This document shows, one piece after another, positions 4,991-11,130 of a DNA stretch of 11,130 nt (position 1 is its first letter; every line of letters begins with the position of its first letter). This stretch comes from Xanthobacteraceae bacterium (GTDB lineage Bacteria; Pseudomonadota; Alphaproteobacteria; Rhizobiales; Xanthobacteraceae): the NCBI GenBank assembly GCA_030036975.1, contig JASHSE010000514.1, positions 1 through 11,130 on the forward strand, written 5' to 3'. The position numbers and the translations under genes were made by a program. Under the pieces are notes generated by a model. The model was not told the origin of the DNA. It did not search any database and saw only the letters and a list, made by a program, of their open reading frames with translations.

Positions 4991-6856
4991 ATGTCACGCA
5001 TGAAGGGCGCCGAGCTGATCGTCGAATATCTGATCGAGAGCGACATTCCGTACGTGTTCGGCATTTGCGGCCACGGCAATGTCGGCATGCTCGATCCGCT
5101 CTACGCGGCGCGCGACCGCATCACCTTGATCTCGCCGCGCCACGAGCAGGTCGCAGCCCATATGGCCGACGCCTACTTCCGCATCCGCCACAGGCCGGCG
5201 GCGACACTGACCTCGTGCGGGCCGGGCTCCTGCAACATCATCATGCCGCTCGCCTGCGCGCTCACCGATTCCTCGGCGCTGCTCGCGATCACCGCCAACG
5301 TGCCGACGCAGCAGTTCAACCGCAGCCCGTTTCAGGAAATCAACCGGCATTTCCAGGCCGATTTCGTCAACATCGTGCGTCCGGTGGTCAAGCGCAGCTT
5401 TCAGCCGACCCGCGTCGACATGCTGCCGCTCGCTCTGCGCCAGGCCATGACCGCGATGCTGTCCGGCCGGCCGGGGCCGGTGAACGTCGACGTGCCGTTC
5501 AACGTGTTTCAGGAAGAGGACGAGGTCGAGCTGCCGCCGCCGGCGCCGCCGTTCAACGCGCAGAGGAGCGGCGCGGCGCCCGAGCAAGTTTCTCGCGCGC
5601 TCGACATGATCGTCGCGGCGCGGCGGCCGGTGCTGTTCATCGGCCACGGCGTCACGCTGTCGGAAGCAAGCCGCGAACTGACCGAATTGGCCCGCCGGCT
5701 CGGCATCCCGGTGATCTCGTCGCCCAACGGCATGGGCGCGTTCGACATGACCGATCCGCTGTCGCTCGGCTTCATCGGAAGGAACGGCGCTTTTCCGGCC
5801 AACGAAGCCGGCCGCCGCGCCGATCTCGTCATCGCCATCGGCGCCCGCTTCGACGACCGCTCGGCGTCGTCGTGGCTGCCGGGTTTCTCGTGGAATTTCC
5901 CGCAGACCAAACTCATTCATGTCGACGTCGATCCGGATGAGCTCGGCCGCAATTATCCGCCGGACCTCGGCATCCTGGCCGACGCGCGCACGTTCTTGCG
6001 CCAGCTTTTGACGGAGCTTGAACATCGCAACGCCAAGATTGGCCCCCTCCCTAACCCTCCCCCGCTTGCGGGGGAGGGAATATCAAAGAACCCTCCCCCG
6101 CTTGCGGGGGAGGGAAGGGTGGGGGAATGGCTCGCCGACATCGCCAAATGGCGCGCCGAATGGGAAAAGTTCGTCGCGCCGAATTTCGAGGTGCACACGT
6201 CACCGCTGCGGCCCGAACGCGTGGTCGCCGATTGCCGCGCCGTGCTGCCCGACGACGGCATTCTCTGCTGCGACGTTGGCGTCAGCCATAATTGGTACAT
6301 GCAGTTCTGGAGCGCGCGGCAGCCGCAATGCATGCTCAATTCGTGGGGCTTTTCCGGCATGGGATTCGGCGCCGCTGGCGCGCTCGGCGCCAAGCTCGCC
6401 GCGCCCGACCGGCCGGTGGTCGCGGTGACCGGCGACGGCTGCTTCTCCATGGTGCCGCACGTGCTGTGCACCGCGGTCGAATACGACATCCCGGTGGTGT
6501 GGGTGATCTGGAACAATTTCGGCTGGGTCTCGATCCGCGACATTCAGCTCGGCCTGTTCGGCGGCCGCGAGCACGGCACCATGTTTCATCAGGGCGCCAA
6601 CAAGAAACCGTACAATCCCGGTTTTGCCGCCTGGGCCAAAGCCGCCGGCGTCGAGGCGCTGACCGTCAGCCGCTCGCAGGATTTTTCCGCCGCGCTGGAG
6701 CACGCCATCAAAGCCGGGCGGCCGTATCTGCTCGACGTCCACGTCGATGCCGAGGTGCGGCCGCCCTCGACCGGCGCCTGGCAATTGCCGCCGACCCCCT
6801 ACAAGGAGCCGGTATTCGGCCAGCGCTTTCTTCCCGACAGCGCGCCGATGAAGTGA
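4991..6856 (+). CDS. thiamine-diphosphate-dependent enzyme, acetolactate synthase large-subunit-like, with an in-frame repeat insertion
   Basis: A 621-residue protein with the three-domain layout of the acetolactate synthase/pyruvate oxidase family. The N-terminal pyrimidine-binding domain (about 1-170) has VFGICGHGN and the catalytic Glu52 in SPRHEQVAAHMADAY, plus SCGPGSCN. The central domain (about 195-345) shows RRPVLFIGHGV and ADLVIAIGARFDDR. The C-terminal domain (about 400-590) carries the ThDP/Mg motif GDG (481-483) to NN (508-509). Such enzymes decarboxylate a 2-oxoacid and transfer the resulting aldehyde unit; no regulatory subunit gene is adjacent, so catabolic use is more likely than valine synthesis (inference). 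Residues about 351-378 (GPLPNPPPLAGEGISKN onward) are translated from a palindromic repeat placed in the linker between the central and C-terminal domains; frame is preserved. The ATG at 4991 has AAGGAG six bases upstream. Its substrate is unknown; IolD-like and sulfoacetaldehyde acetyltransferase identities fit less well by motif. Confidence 0.9.
   Translation: MSRMKGAELIVEYLIESDIPYVFGICGHGNVGMLDPLYAARDRITLISPRHEQVAAHMADAYFRIRHRPAATLTSCGPGSCNIIMPLACALTDSSALLAITANVPTQQFNRSPFQEINRHFQADFVNIVRPVVKRSFQPTRVDMLPLALRQAMTAMLSGRPGPVNVDVPFNVFQEEDEVELPPPAPPFNAQRSGAAPEQVSRALDMIVAARRPVLFIGHGVTLSEASRELTELARRLGIPVISSPNGMGAFDMTDPLSLGFIGRNGAFPANEAGRRADLVIAIGARFDDRSASSWLPGFSWNFPQTKLIHVDVDPDELGRNYPPDLGILADARTFLRQLLTELEHRNAKIGPLPNPPPLAGEGISKNPPPLAGEGRVGEWLADIAKWRAEWEKFVAPNFEVHTSPLRPERVVADCRAVLPDDGILCCDVGVSHNWYMQFWSARQPQCMLNSWGFSGMGFGAAGALGAKLAAPDRPVVAVTGDGCFSMVPHVLCTAVEYDIPVVWVIWNNFGWVSIRDIQLGLFGGREHGTMFHQGANKKPYNPGFAAWAKAAGVEALTVSRSQDFSAALEHAIKAGRPYLLDVHVDAEVRPPSTGAWQLPPTPYKEPVFGQRFLPDSAPMK
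6041..6124. repeat. palindromic repeat inserted in frame inside the ThDP-enzyme gene
   Basis: Two identical 24-bp palindromes, CCCTCCCCCGC-TT-GCGGGGGAGGG, lie at 6055-6078 and 6091-6114, 12 bases apart. They are enclosed by outer arms CCCCCTCCCT (from 6043) and AGGGTGGGGG (to 6124), inverse with one mismatch. The whole block reads without stops as a Pro/Gly/Leu-rich peptide of about 28 residues and sits at a domain linker. The core matches that of the intergenic element at 4175-4270 and resembles that at 6915-7047. Confidence 0.85.
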
Positions 6857-6883
6857 AGCCGAATTGCGGATCAATTAGTCTTA

Positions 6884-7078
6884 CTGCGTCAGAAAGCGCG
6901 GCGCTGATGGACGTGCCCTCTCCCCTTGCGGGAGAGGGCGACTCGGCGGTTCAACAACAAAAGTGGGTGAGGGGCGCGGCCGCAACCCCTCACCGAGCCG
7001 AGTTTGTTGCGCGTCCTGCGTTGCCCTCTCCCGCAAGGGGGGAGGGCACTATAACGCGCGCCGCGCTTTCTGACGCAG
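6884..7078. repeat. 195-bp nested palindrome with perfect 21-bp terminal inverted arms between convergent genes
   Basis: The terminal arms 6884-6904 and 7058-7078 are perfect inverted copies (CTGCGTCAGAAAGC... and ...GCTTTCTGACGCAG). Inside, 6915-6939 and 7023-7047 are inverted copies with one mismatch (GCCCTCTCCCCTTGCGGG-type). Further in, GGTGAGGGG pairs with CCCCTCACC around a CGCGGCCGCA centre. It starts 28 bases after the ThDP-enzyme stop and ends 12 bases before the folD stop, so it could serve as a bidirectional transcription barrier. No transposase is present; it resembles a non-autonomous palindromic element. Confidence 0.85.
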
Positions 7079-7089
7079 CAAAACTAACC

Positions 7090-7947
7090 TTATTGCCGGG
7101 CCCGCAGCCGACGTTCGGCTGCCGCGATGGTGTTGGCCAACAGCATCGTTACCGTCATCGGTCCGACTCCTCCCGGTACCGGAGTGATGGAGGAGGCTTT
7201 TTGCGAGACACCCGCAAAGTCCACGTCGCCAACGAGCTTGCCGTTCGCCAATCGATTGATGCCGACGTCGATCACGACGGCACCGGTCTTGACCATTTCG
7301 GGAACGATCAAATTCGGCTTGCCGGCGGCGACCACGAGAATGTCCGCCAACACCGTGAATTGCGCAAGGTCGCGCGTTTTCGCGTGGCAAATACAAACCG
7401 TCGCATCTCTCTGCATGAGCATGAGCGCCATCGGCTTGCCGACGATGTTGCTGGCGCCGACCACGACGACGTTTTGGCCCTCGAGTTCGATCTGCTCATG
7501 CTCGAGCATCTTCACGACGCCATAGGGCGTGCACGGCGGAAACACCGTGCCGCCAACGACCAGGCCGCCCACGTTATAGAGATGAAACCCATCGACATCT
7601 TTGTCGACGGATAACGTTCGCAGCACCTCGGAAACCGAGAAGCGAGGCGGCAGCGGAAGCTGAACCAAAATGCCGTGAATATCCGATCGGCAATTAAGCT
7701 CGTTGATCAGCGCCAGGACCGAAGCCGGCTCGGCATCCTGTTCGAAATCAAATCGGAACGATTCGATGCCCACCTCTTTGCAAGCACGCACCTTGTTCCG
7801 GACATACACCGACGAGGCCGGATCATTGCCCACCATGATGACGGCAAGACCCGGCACCACCCCGCGCTCCCGCAGTGCCTGGGAGCGCACCTTCAATTCG
7901 CGGCGGATTTCGGCAGCGACTGCCACGCCGTCAATAATCTTGGCCAT
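7090..7947 (-). CDS. folD: bifunctional methylenetetrahydrofolate dehydrogenase / methenyltetrahydrofolate cyclohydrolase
   Basis: A 285-residue cytosolic FolD, which interconverts 5,10-methylene-, 5,10-methenyl- and 10-formyl-tetrahydrofolate with NADP in one-carbon metabolism. Key elements: Tyr48 and the catalytic Lys52 in SSVYVRNKVRACKEVGI, VQLPLP (95-100), DKDVDGFH (115-122), PCTPYG (138-143), the Rossmann loop VVVGASNIVGKP (161-172), VIDVGINR, and PGGVGPMTV near the C terminus. Length is normal and all catalytic residues are present. The ATG at 7947 is preceded closely only by a weak AGAAG, so the start is chosen on the conserved MAKIIDG opening. The sequence lacks the extra segment before the LVGDV strand that I recall from many alphaproteobacterial FolD proteins and reads more like betaproteobacterial ones, so transfer or a second folD copy is possible (inference). 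It is convergent with the ThDP-enzyme gene; a TATAAT promoter candidate lies upstream. Confidence 0.95.
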   Translation of the reverse strand: MAKIIDGVAVAAEIRRELKVRSQALRERGVVPGLAVIMVGNDPASSVYVRNKVRACKEVGIESFRFDFEQDAEPASVLALINELNCRSDIHGILVQLPLPPRFSVSEVLRTLSVDKDVDGFHLYNVGGLVVGGTVFPPCTPYGVVKMLEHEQIELEGQNVVVVGASNIVGKPMALMLMQRDATVCICHAKTRDLAQFTVLADILVVAAGKPNLIVPEMVKTGAVVIDVGINRLANGKLVGDVDFAGVSQKASSITPVPGGVGPMTVTMLLANTIAAAERRLRARQ

Positions 7948-8034
7948 CTTCTGCGCAAACTTTGTGGAATTTCCGACGCCGCGATACCGCTGCTACAGGT
8001 GATCAAGCCCATTGCCCCTGACAGGATGATTCTA

Positions 8035-8065
8035 ATTATAAGCGCGCACGCGGAGGATTTTGCAA
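8035..8065 (-). promoter_or_regulatory. candidate sigma-70-type promoter for folD
   Basis: On the minus strand a perfect TATAAT (complement of 8035-8040) is preceded, 19 bases away, by TTGCAA (complement of 8060-8065). The spacing is slightly long. It would give a leader of about 80 bases before the folD ATG. The plus strand of the same AT-rich patch (TAATTATAAG) could also serve rightward transcription toward the small ORF at 8065. Confidence 0.45.
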
Positions 8066-8223
8066 TGAGTAATCCGCACCCTGCTTTGTTGGCCGGGCGC
8101 ACGGCCGAAACTTCGCGGCAAAGTCCGCGGCACGGCGCAGCAACGTTGCCAAAAGTTAATCCGCAAGCTTGCCAAGAATTAATCCGCTCGACACGTCCAC
8201 GTAATTCGGCTTGGCCATTTTAG
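8065..8223 (+). CDS. candidate small protein (52 aa) upstream of degP
   Basis: The ATG at 8065 has a textbook GGAGG eight bases upstream (8052-8056) and an AT-rich promoter-like patch before it; the frame runs to TAG at 8221-8223. The product, beginning MSNPHPALLAGRTAETSRQ and ending RPRNSAWPF, is basic, has no membrane segment, and matches no family I know. Codon third positions are not strongly GC-biased. It ends 51 bases before the degP start and could be a leader peptide, a small protein, or a chance frame; the good ribosome-binding site is the main support. Confidence 0.35.
   Translation: MSNPHPALLAGRTAETSRQSPRHGAATLPKVNPQACQELIRSTRPRNSAWPF
8146..8187 (+). promoter_or_regulatory. tandem near-identical 19-bp direct repeats upstream of degP, possible operator
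   Basis: TTGCCAAAAGTTAATCCGC (8146-8164) and TTGCCAAGAATTAATCCGC (8169-8187) differ at two positions and are 23 bp apart start to start, about two helical turns, as expected for two regulator dimers on one DNA face. A partial third copy, TTGCAATGAGTAATCCGC, lies at 8060-8077. They lie 88-129 bases upstream of the degP start. The binding protein is unknown. Confidence 0.4.
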
Positions 8224-8238
8224 CGACAGTCGCAATCC

Positions 8239-8252
8239 CGGCCGCAAGGCCG
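8239..8252 (+). other. GNRA-capped hairpin in the degP leader
   Basis: CGGCC-GCAA-GGCCG forms a five-pair GC stem with a GCAA tetraloop, ending 12 bases before the degP Shine-Dalgarno. It may stabilise the leader or shape ribosome access. It does not overlap the ribosome-binding site itself. Confidence 0.35.
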
Positions 8253-8264
8253 CTTTCCTGCATT

Positions 8265-8268
8265 GGAG
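8265..8268 (+). promoter_or_regulatory. ribosome-binding site that fixes the degP start
   Basis: GGAG at 8265-8268 lies six bases before the ATG at 8275. A TTG two bases ahead at 8263 would open the same frame four codons earlier but overlaps this site and has no Shine-Dalgarno of its own, so 8275 is preferred. Confidence 0.75.
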
Positions 8269-8274
8269 ACTGTC

Positions 8275-9834
8275 ATGACATCCAACAATTCCGCCGAACC
8301 GCAGAAGGCGAAGAAGCTCACCGCGCGCCGCGCCGTGCTGCTCGCCTCGGTCGCCGGCCTGGGCGCCGTCGCCCTCTTGGCCGGGCCCAGCTTCTACCGG
8401 CCGTCCGGCGTCGACTTCGGCACACCCTCGGCGAGCGCCGCCGAGACGACCGCGCTGCCGCATCCGGCAAGCTTCGCCAACATCGTCGCCAAGGTGAAAC
8501 CCGCAGTCATTTCGGTGCGCGTCAAGATCGATGGCGCCCAGCTATCGGCGCTGCACCATAACAGCAGCGACGACGAGGCCGTTCCCTTCGCGCCGGGCTC
8601 GCCGATGGAGAAGTTCTTCCAGCAATTCGGCGACCAGTTCGGCTTCAACGGCGATAACGGTCAAGCGCCGCAGATGCATCAGACCATCGTCGGCGAGGGC
8701 TCCGGCTTCTTCATTTCGCCCGACGGCTACGCGGTGACCAACAATCACGTGGTCGACCACGCCAAGTCGGTCCAGGTGACGACCGCTGACGGCTCGATCT
8801 ACCAGGCCAAGGTCATCGGTACCGACCCGAAGACCGACCTAGCGCTGATCAAGGTCGACGGCAAGAACGACTTTCCGTACGTGCAATTCGCTCAACATGA
8901 GCCGCGGGTCGGCGACTGGGTGATCGCGGTCGGCAATCCGTTCGGCTTGGGCGGCACGGTGACGGCCGGCATCGTCTCGGCGGAAGGCCGCAACATCGGC
9001 GCCGGTCCGTACGACGACTACATTCAGATCGATGCGCCGATCAACAAGGGCAATTCGGGCGGCCCGGCGTTCGACGTCAACGGCAACGTCATCGGCATCA
9101 ACACCGCGATCTTTTCGCCGTCGGGCGGCTCGGTCGGCATCGGCTTCGACATTCCGGCCGATACCGCGCAGCGCGTGATTGCGCAGCTCAAGGACCACGG
9201 CTCCGTCACCCGCGGCTGGCTCGGCGTGCAGATCCAGCCGGTCACCGCCGGCATCGCCGACAGCCTCGGACTGAAGAAGGCGGAGGGCGCCATCGTCGAC
9301 AGTGCGCAGGACGGCAGCCCCGCCGCCAAGGCCGGCGTGCAAACCGGTGACGTCATCACCGGCGTGAACGGCGAAGCCGTGAAAAACGCCCGCGACCTCG
9401 CCCGCAGCATCGCGACGATGCAGCCGGACAGCTCGGCGAAGCTCGCCATCCTGCGTAACGGCCAGCAGCAGACCATCACGGTGACGCTCGGCAAGATGCC
9501 GAACGACCAGCAGGCCAATGCCGGAAACGAGATGCAGACGCCGCGGCACGGCGTGCCGCATCTCGGGCTCAGCGTGGCGCCGGCCGCTGCGGTCGCCGGG
9601 GCCGGCGGCAAGGGCGTGGTCGTCACCGCGGTCGATCCGAACGGACCTGCGGCCGATGCCGGATTTCAGGTCGGCACCGTCATTCTCGATGTCGGCGGCA
9701 AGGCGGTCGGCAACGCCGACGACGTAGTCAAGGCGCTGCAAGACGCTCAGGCGCAAGGCAAGCACGACGTTCTGATGCGCGTGCAGATGGACGGCGCCAC
9801 CCACTTCGTCGCGGTGCCGCTGCGTAACGCGTAA
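8275..9834 (+). CDS. degP: periplasmic serine endoprotease of the DegP/HtrA (Do) family
   Basis: A 519-residue envelope protease/chaperone that degrades or holds misfolded periplasmic and outer-membrane proteins. The N terminus (about 12-40) has a basic stretch with ARR followed by VLLASVAGLGAVALLAG, a signal peptide or membrane anchor. The trypsin-like domain (about 65-305) contains all three catalytic residues: His158 in VTNNHVVDH, Asp188 in DPKTDLALIKV, and Ser261 in NKGNSGGPAF. Residues 95-135 form the Phe/Gln-rich LA-type loop (FFQQFGDQFGF). Two PDZ domains follow: about 312-405 (RGWLGVQIQPV onward) and 428-516 (PHLGLSVAP onward), the latter binding exposed C termini. Length and domain order are normal for Do/MucD-type proteins. 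Start as decided by the GGAG site. Upstream lie direct repeats and a hairpin that may mediate stress control; downstream is an export adaptor gene. DegQ or MucD would be equally valid names. Confidence 0.93.
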   Translation: MTSNNSAEPQKAKKLTARRAVLLASVAGLGAVALLAGPSFYRPSGVDFGTPSASAAETTALPHPASFANIVAKVKPAVISVRVKIDGAQLSALHHNSSDDEAVPFAPGSPMEKFFQQFGDQFGFNGDNGQAPQMHQTIVGEGSGFFISPDGYAVTNNHVVDHAKSVQVTTADGSIYQAKVIGTDPKTDLALIKVDGKNDFPYVQFAQHEPRVGDWVIAVGNPFGLGGTVTAGIVSAEGRNIGAGPYDDYIQIDAPINKGNSGGPAFDVNGNVIGINTAIFSPSGGSVGIGFDIPADTAQRVIAQLKDHGSVTRGWLGVQIQPVTAGIADSLGLKKAEGAIVDSAQDGSPAAKAGVQTGDVITGVNGEAVKNARDLARSIATMQPDSSAKLAILRNGQQQTITVTLGKMPNDQQANAGNEMQTPRHGVPHLGLSVAPAAAVAGAGGKGVVVTAVDPNGPAADAGFQVGTVILDVGGKAVGNADDVVKALQDAQAQGKHDVLMRVQMDGATHFVAVPLRNA

Positions 9835-9869
9835 AGCGCGAAGCGCACCAGCGCCGCGCCAGCGTAGTG

Positions 9870-9945
9870 CCGGCGTTCGCATCGCGTGCCGTCGTCTCCC
9901 GACACGCGTTCGCCGGCCTGGTGGGGGCGGGCTCGACCGAGCCCG
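9870..9945 (+). terminator. hairpin cluster after degP, possible transcription stop
   Basis: Nested pairings CCGGCG/CGCCGG (9870-9875 with 9911-9916), CGCGTG/CACGCG (9883-9888 with 9903-9908) and GTCG-TCTCC-CGAC at the tip form one long interrupted stem. A second hairpin follows, GGGCTCG/CGAGCCC within 9928-9945. There is no T-run, so this is not a standard intrinsic terminator; it could be a Rho-assisted stop or mRNA 3'-end protector. It begins 36 bases after the degP stop. Confidence 0.4.
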
Positions 9946-9974
9946 TCCTCATCCGTGTCTATAGCCCCAGTTTG

Positions 9975-10029
9975 GTAGCCCGGGCGTTTCCCGCGTATCG
10001 CTCTTCGGTCATGCGGACTATGACGCGGG
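9975..10029. repeat. diverged palindromic repeat starting GTAGCCCGGG
   Basis: The left end GTAGCCCGGG (9975-9984) is identical to the start of the repeat at 4356. CCCGCGT (9990-9996) pairs with ACGCGGG (10023-10029), and GTCAT/ATGAC offers a competing inner stem. It looks like a degraded member of the same repeat family. The remaining spacer to 10141 has two T6 runs (10076 and 10111 regions) but no clear promoter that I can identify for the next gene. Confidence 0.35.
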
Positions 10030-10141
10030 CCTCCCGGATTCGGGTTTGCGAGCCGGGCGAAACGGCGTTACGACGTTTTTTCGGGGCGCTTGCCGCAAGG
10101 AGCACGGCTGTTTTTTGCCGCGCGTTGGGGAGTACAGCGTC

Positions 10142-11130
10142 ATGGTCCGGCATGCGGTCGGCGCCGCAAAGTTTGCGGCCATGGCAGCATTGATCGCAGG
10201 CATTGCGTTGCCGTTGCCGGCACTCGCGCAAACCTTCACGGCGCCGGGCCGGGTCGAAGGCGCAGAGCCGCCGCTGTCGATCGGCGCGGCTGCAGCCGGC
10301 ATCGTGGCGCAGGTTTTCGTGCACGAAGGCGACCGCGTTGCCGCCGGACAGATCCTGTTCAAGCTCGAGTGCCATCCGCTTGAGGCCGAGGTGCAGGCGC
10401 GCACCGCGCATCTTGCCGCCGCGCAGGCCACCTACGACCGCTTCCGCAACGGCCCGCGGCCCGACGAGATCGCAGTCGGCGAGGCGGTGGTCGGCTATTC
10501 GCAGGCCCGCGCCGACGAGGCGAAGAAGGCGCTCGAGCGCGCCCAGCAGCTGCAGGAAGGCGTCACCGTCACCACGGCGCACCTGCTCGAAGTGCAGCGC
10601 GACTCGCGAATCGCGGCGGCGCAGCTCGAGGAGGCGCGCGCCCGGCTCAACCTGTTGCGCGCCGGCTCGCGCGAGGAGGACATCCGCGACGCCAAGGCGC
10701 TGCGCGACGCCGCCGCCGCCGAACTCGATGGCAGCCGCGCCCGTCTCGCTCAATGCACAGTGTCGGCGCCGACGAGCGGCACTGTGCTCGACGTCGACGT
10801 CAATCCGGGACAGTTTTTGAGCCTCGCCGTGCCGGCGCCGCTGTTGCACATCGTGCCGGACGGGCAGGCGCGCGTCCGCGCCGAAGTGGCGCTGCGCGAT
10901 GTGCCACATCTATGCGCGAGCGAGCGCGCCAGCATCGCCGCCGAGACTTTGCCGAGCGCCGCGATCGGCGCCCAGGTTGCCGCGATCAGCCCGGCCGTCA
11001 CCGCCCGCACTATGGCGACGCAGTCCGGCACTGCAGCGCCCGCAGGCGCCGCCGAGAACGTCGTCGCGGTGGTGCTCGCCATCGACCGCGGTGCCCCGAC
11101 GCTGCCGATCGGTCTGCCGGTCACCGTCCG
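10142..11130 (+). CDS. HlyD-family periplasmic adaptor (membrane fusion protein), 3' part off the right edge
   Basis: The frame from the ATG at 10142 stays open to the window end (329 codons). Residues 1-29 form a signal peptide with an ALA-Q cleavage site (PLPALAQ). Residues about 46-80 are the first half of a lipoyl/barrel-sandwich domain (AGIVAQVFVHEGDRVAAGQILFKLE in pieces). About 84-205 form a long Ala/Glu/Arg heptad coiled-coil hairpin containing the characteristic RNGPRPDEI and RAGSREEDI segments. QCTVSAPTSGTVLDVDVNPGQ (about 204-224) is the second lipoyl half. The order is that of adaptors (YbhG/DevB-type) which link an inner-membrane ABC, RND or MFS exporter to the outer membrane. 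GGGGAG lies nine bases upstream. The partner transporter is presumably beyond the right edge. The substrate is unknown. Confidence 0.9.
   Translation, partial: MVRHAVGAAKFAAMAALIAGIALPLPALAQTFTAPGRVEGAEPPLSIGAAAAGIVAQVFVHEGDRVAAGQILFKLECHPLEAEVQARTAHLAAAQATYDRFRNGPRPDEIAVGEAVVGYSQARADEAKKALERAQQLQEGVTVTTAHLLEVQRDSRIAAAQLEEARARLNLLRAGSREEDIRDAKALRDAAAAELDGSRARLAQCTVSAPTSGTVLDVDVNPGQFLSLAVPAPLLHIVPDGQARVRAEVALRDVPHLCASERASIAAETLPSAAIGAQVAAISPAVTARTMATQSGTAAPAGAAENVVAVVLAIDRGAPTLPIGLPVTV

Noticed and set aside
4994..6025. 343-residue minus-strand frame
   Set aside because: Antisense shadow of the ThDP-enzyme gene; no family features.
6055..6114. Two identical 24-bp units with a short gap, CRISPR-like at first glance
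   Set aside because: Only two units, a 12-base gap, strongly palindromic and inside a coding frame; a palindromic repeat, not an array.
6292..7614. 440-residue plus-strand frame
   Set aside because: Starts out of frame inside the ThDP-enzyme gene, crosses the 195-bp palindrome and continues antisense through folD; not a real gene.
8263..8274. Earlier TTG start for degP
   Set aside because: It overlaps the GGAG that serves the ATG at 8275 and has no ribosome-binding site of its own.
8839..9882. 347-residue minus-strand frame
   Set aside because: Antisense shadow of degP; His/Arg/Asp-rich product typical of the complement of GC-biased coding DNA.

Overview
The window is a GC-rich chromosomal stretch of the kind seen in Alphaproteobacteria, most likely Hyphomicrobiales (Bradyrhizobium/Rhodopseudomonas/Xanthobacteraceae-like). 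The pointers are strong GC bias at third codon positions, the protein families present, and several short palindromic repeat families typical of that group, including units that translate as NPPPLAGEG. There are no rRNA or tRNA genes, CRISPR arrays or transposase genes. No multi-gene defence or biosynthetic system could be recognised. The most unusual content is the repeat landscape and a few small or odd open frames.

Left part (1-2342): a Tat-exported periplasmic substrate-binding protein of a branched-chain amino acid/amide-type ABC transporter (minus strand, running off the left edge) is divergent from a RutA-like flavin-dependent monooxygenase of the luciferase-like (LLM) class. The arrangement suggests uptake and oxidative attack on a small nitrogen- or sulfur-containing compound, but the substrate cannot be read from sequence.

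2343-3640: a tungstate-type binding protein (tupA) on the minus strand with no tupB/tupC beside it. Directly downstream, in the same frame after a single TGA, lies a short 58-codon frame that looks protein-like. A candidate promoter sits next to a run of nine G.

3640-4990: about 1.35 kb without a convincing intact gene. It is packed with four unrelated palindromic elements, a cluster of stem-loops that could be a structured RNA, and a 23-residue ORF with good signals that is cut off exactly where a 162-bp palindromic element begins.

4991-7947: a thiamine-diphosphate enzyme of the acetolactate synthase-like family carries an in-frame palindromic repeat insertion of about 28 codons. It converges on folD (minus strand), and a 195-bp nested palindrome with perfect 21-bp terminal arms separates the two genes.

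7948-11130: a promoter region divergent between folD and the degP side, with a possible 52-residue small ORF and direct repeats of TTAATCCGC type; then a complete DegP/HtrA-type periplasmic protease with two PDZ domains; then a 307-bp hairpin-rich spacer; then the start of a HlyD-family periplasmic adaptor (membrane fusion protein) running off the right edge. The last two are envelope proteins: quality control and export.
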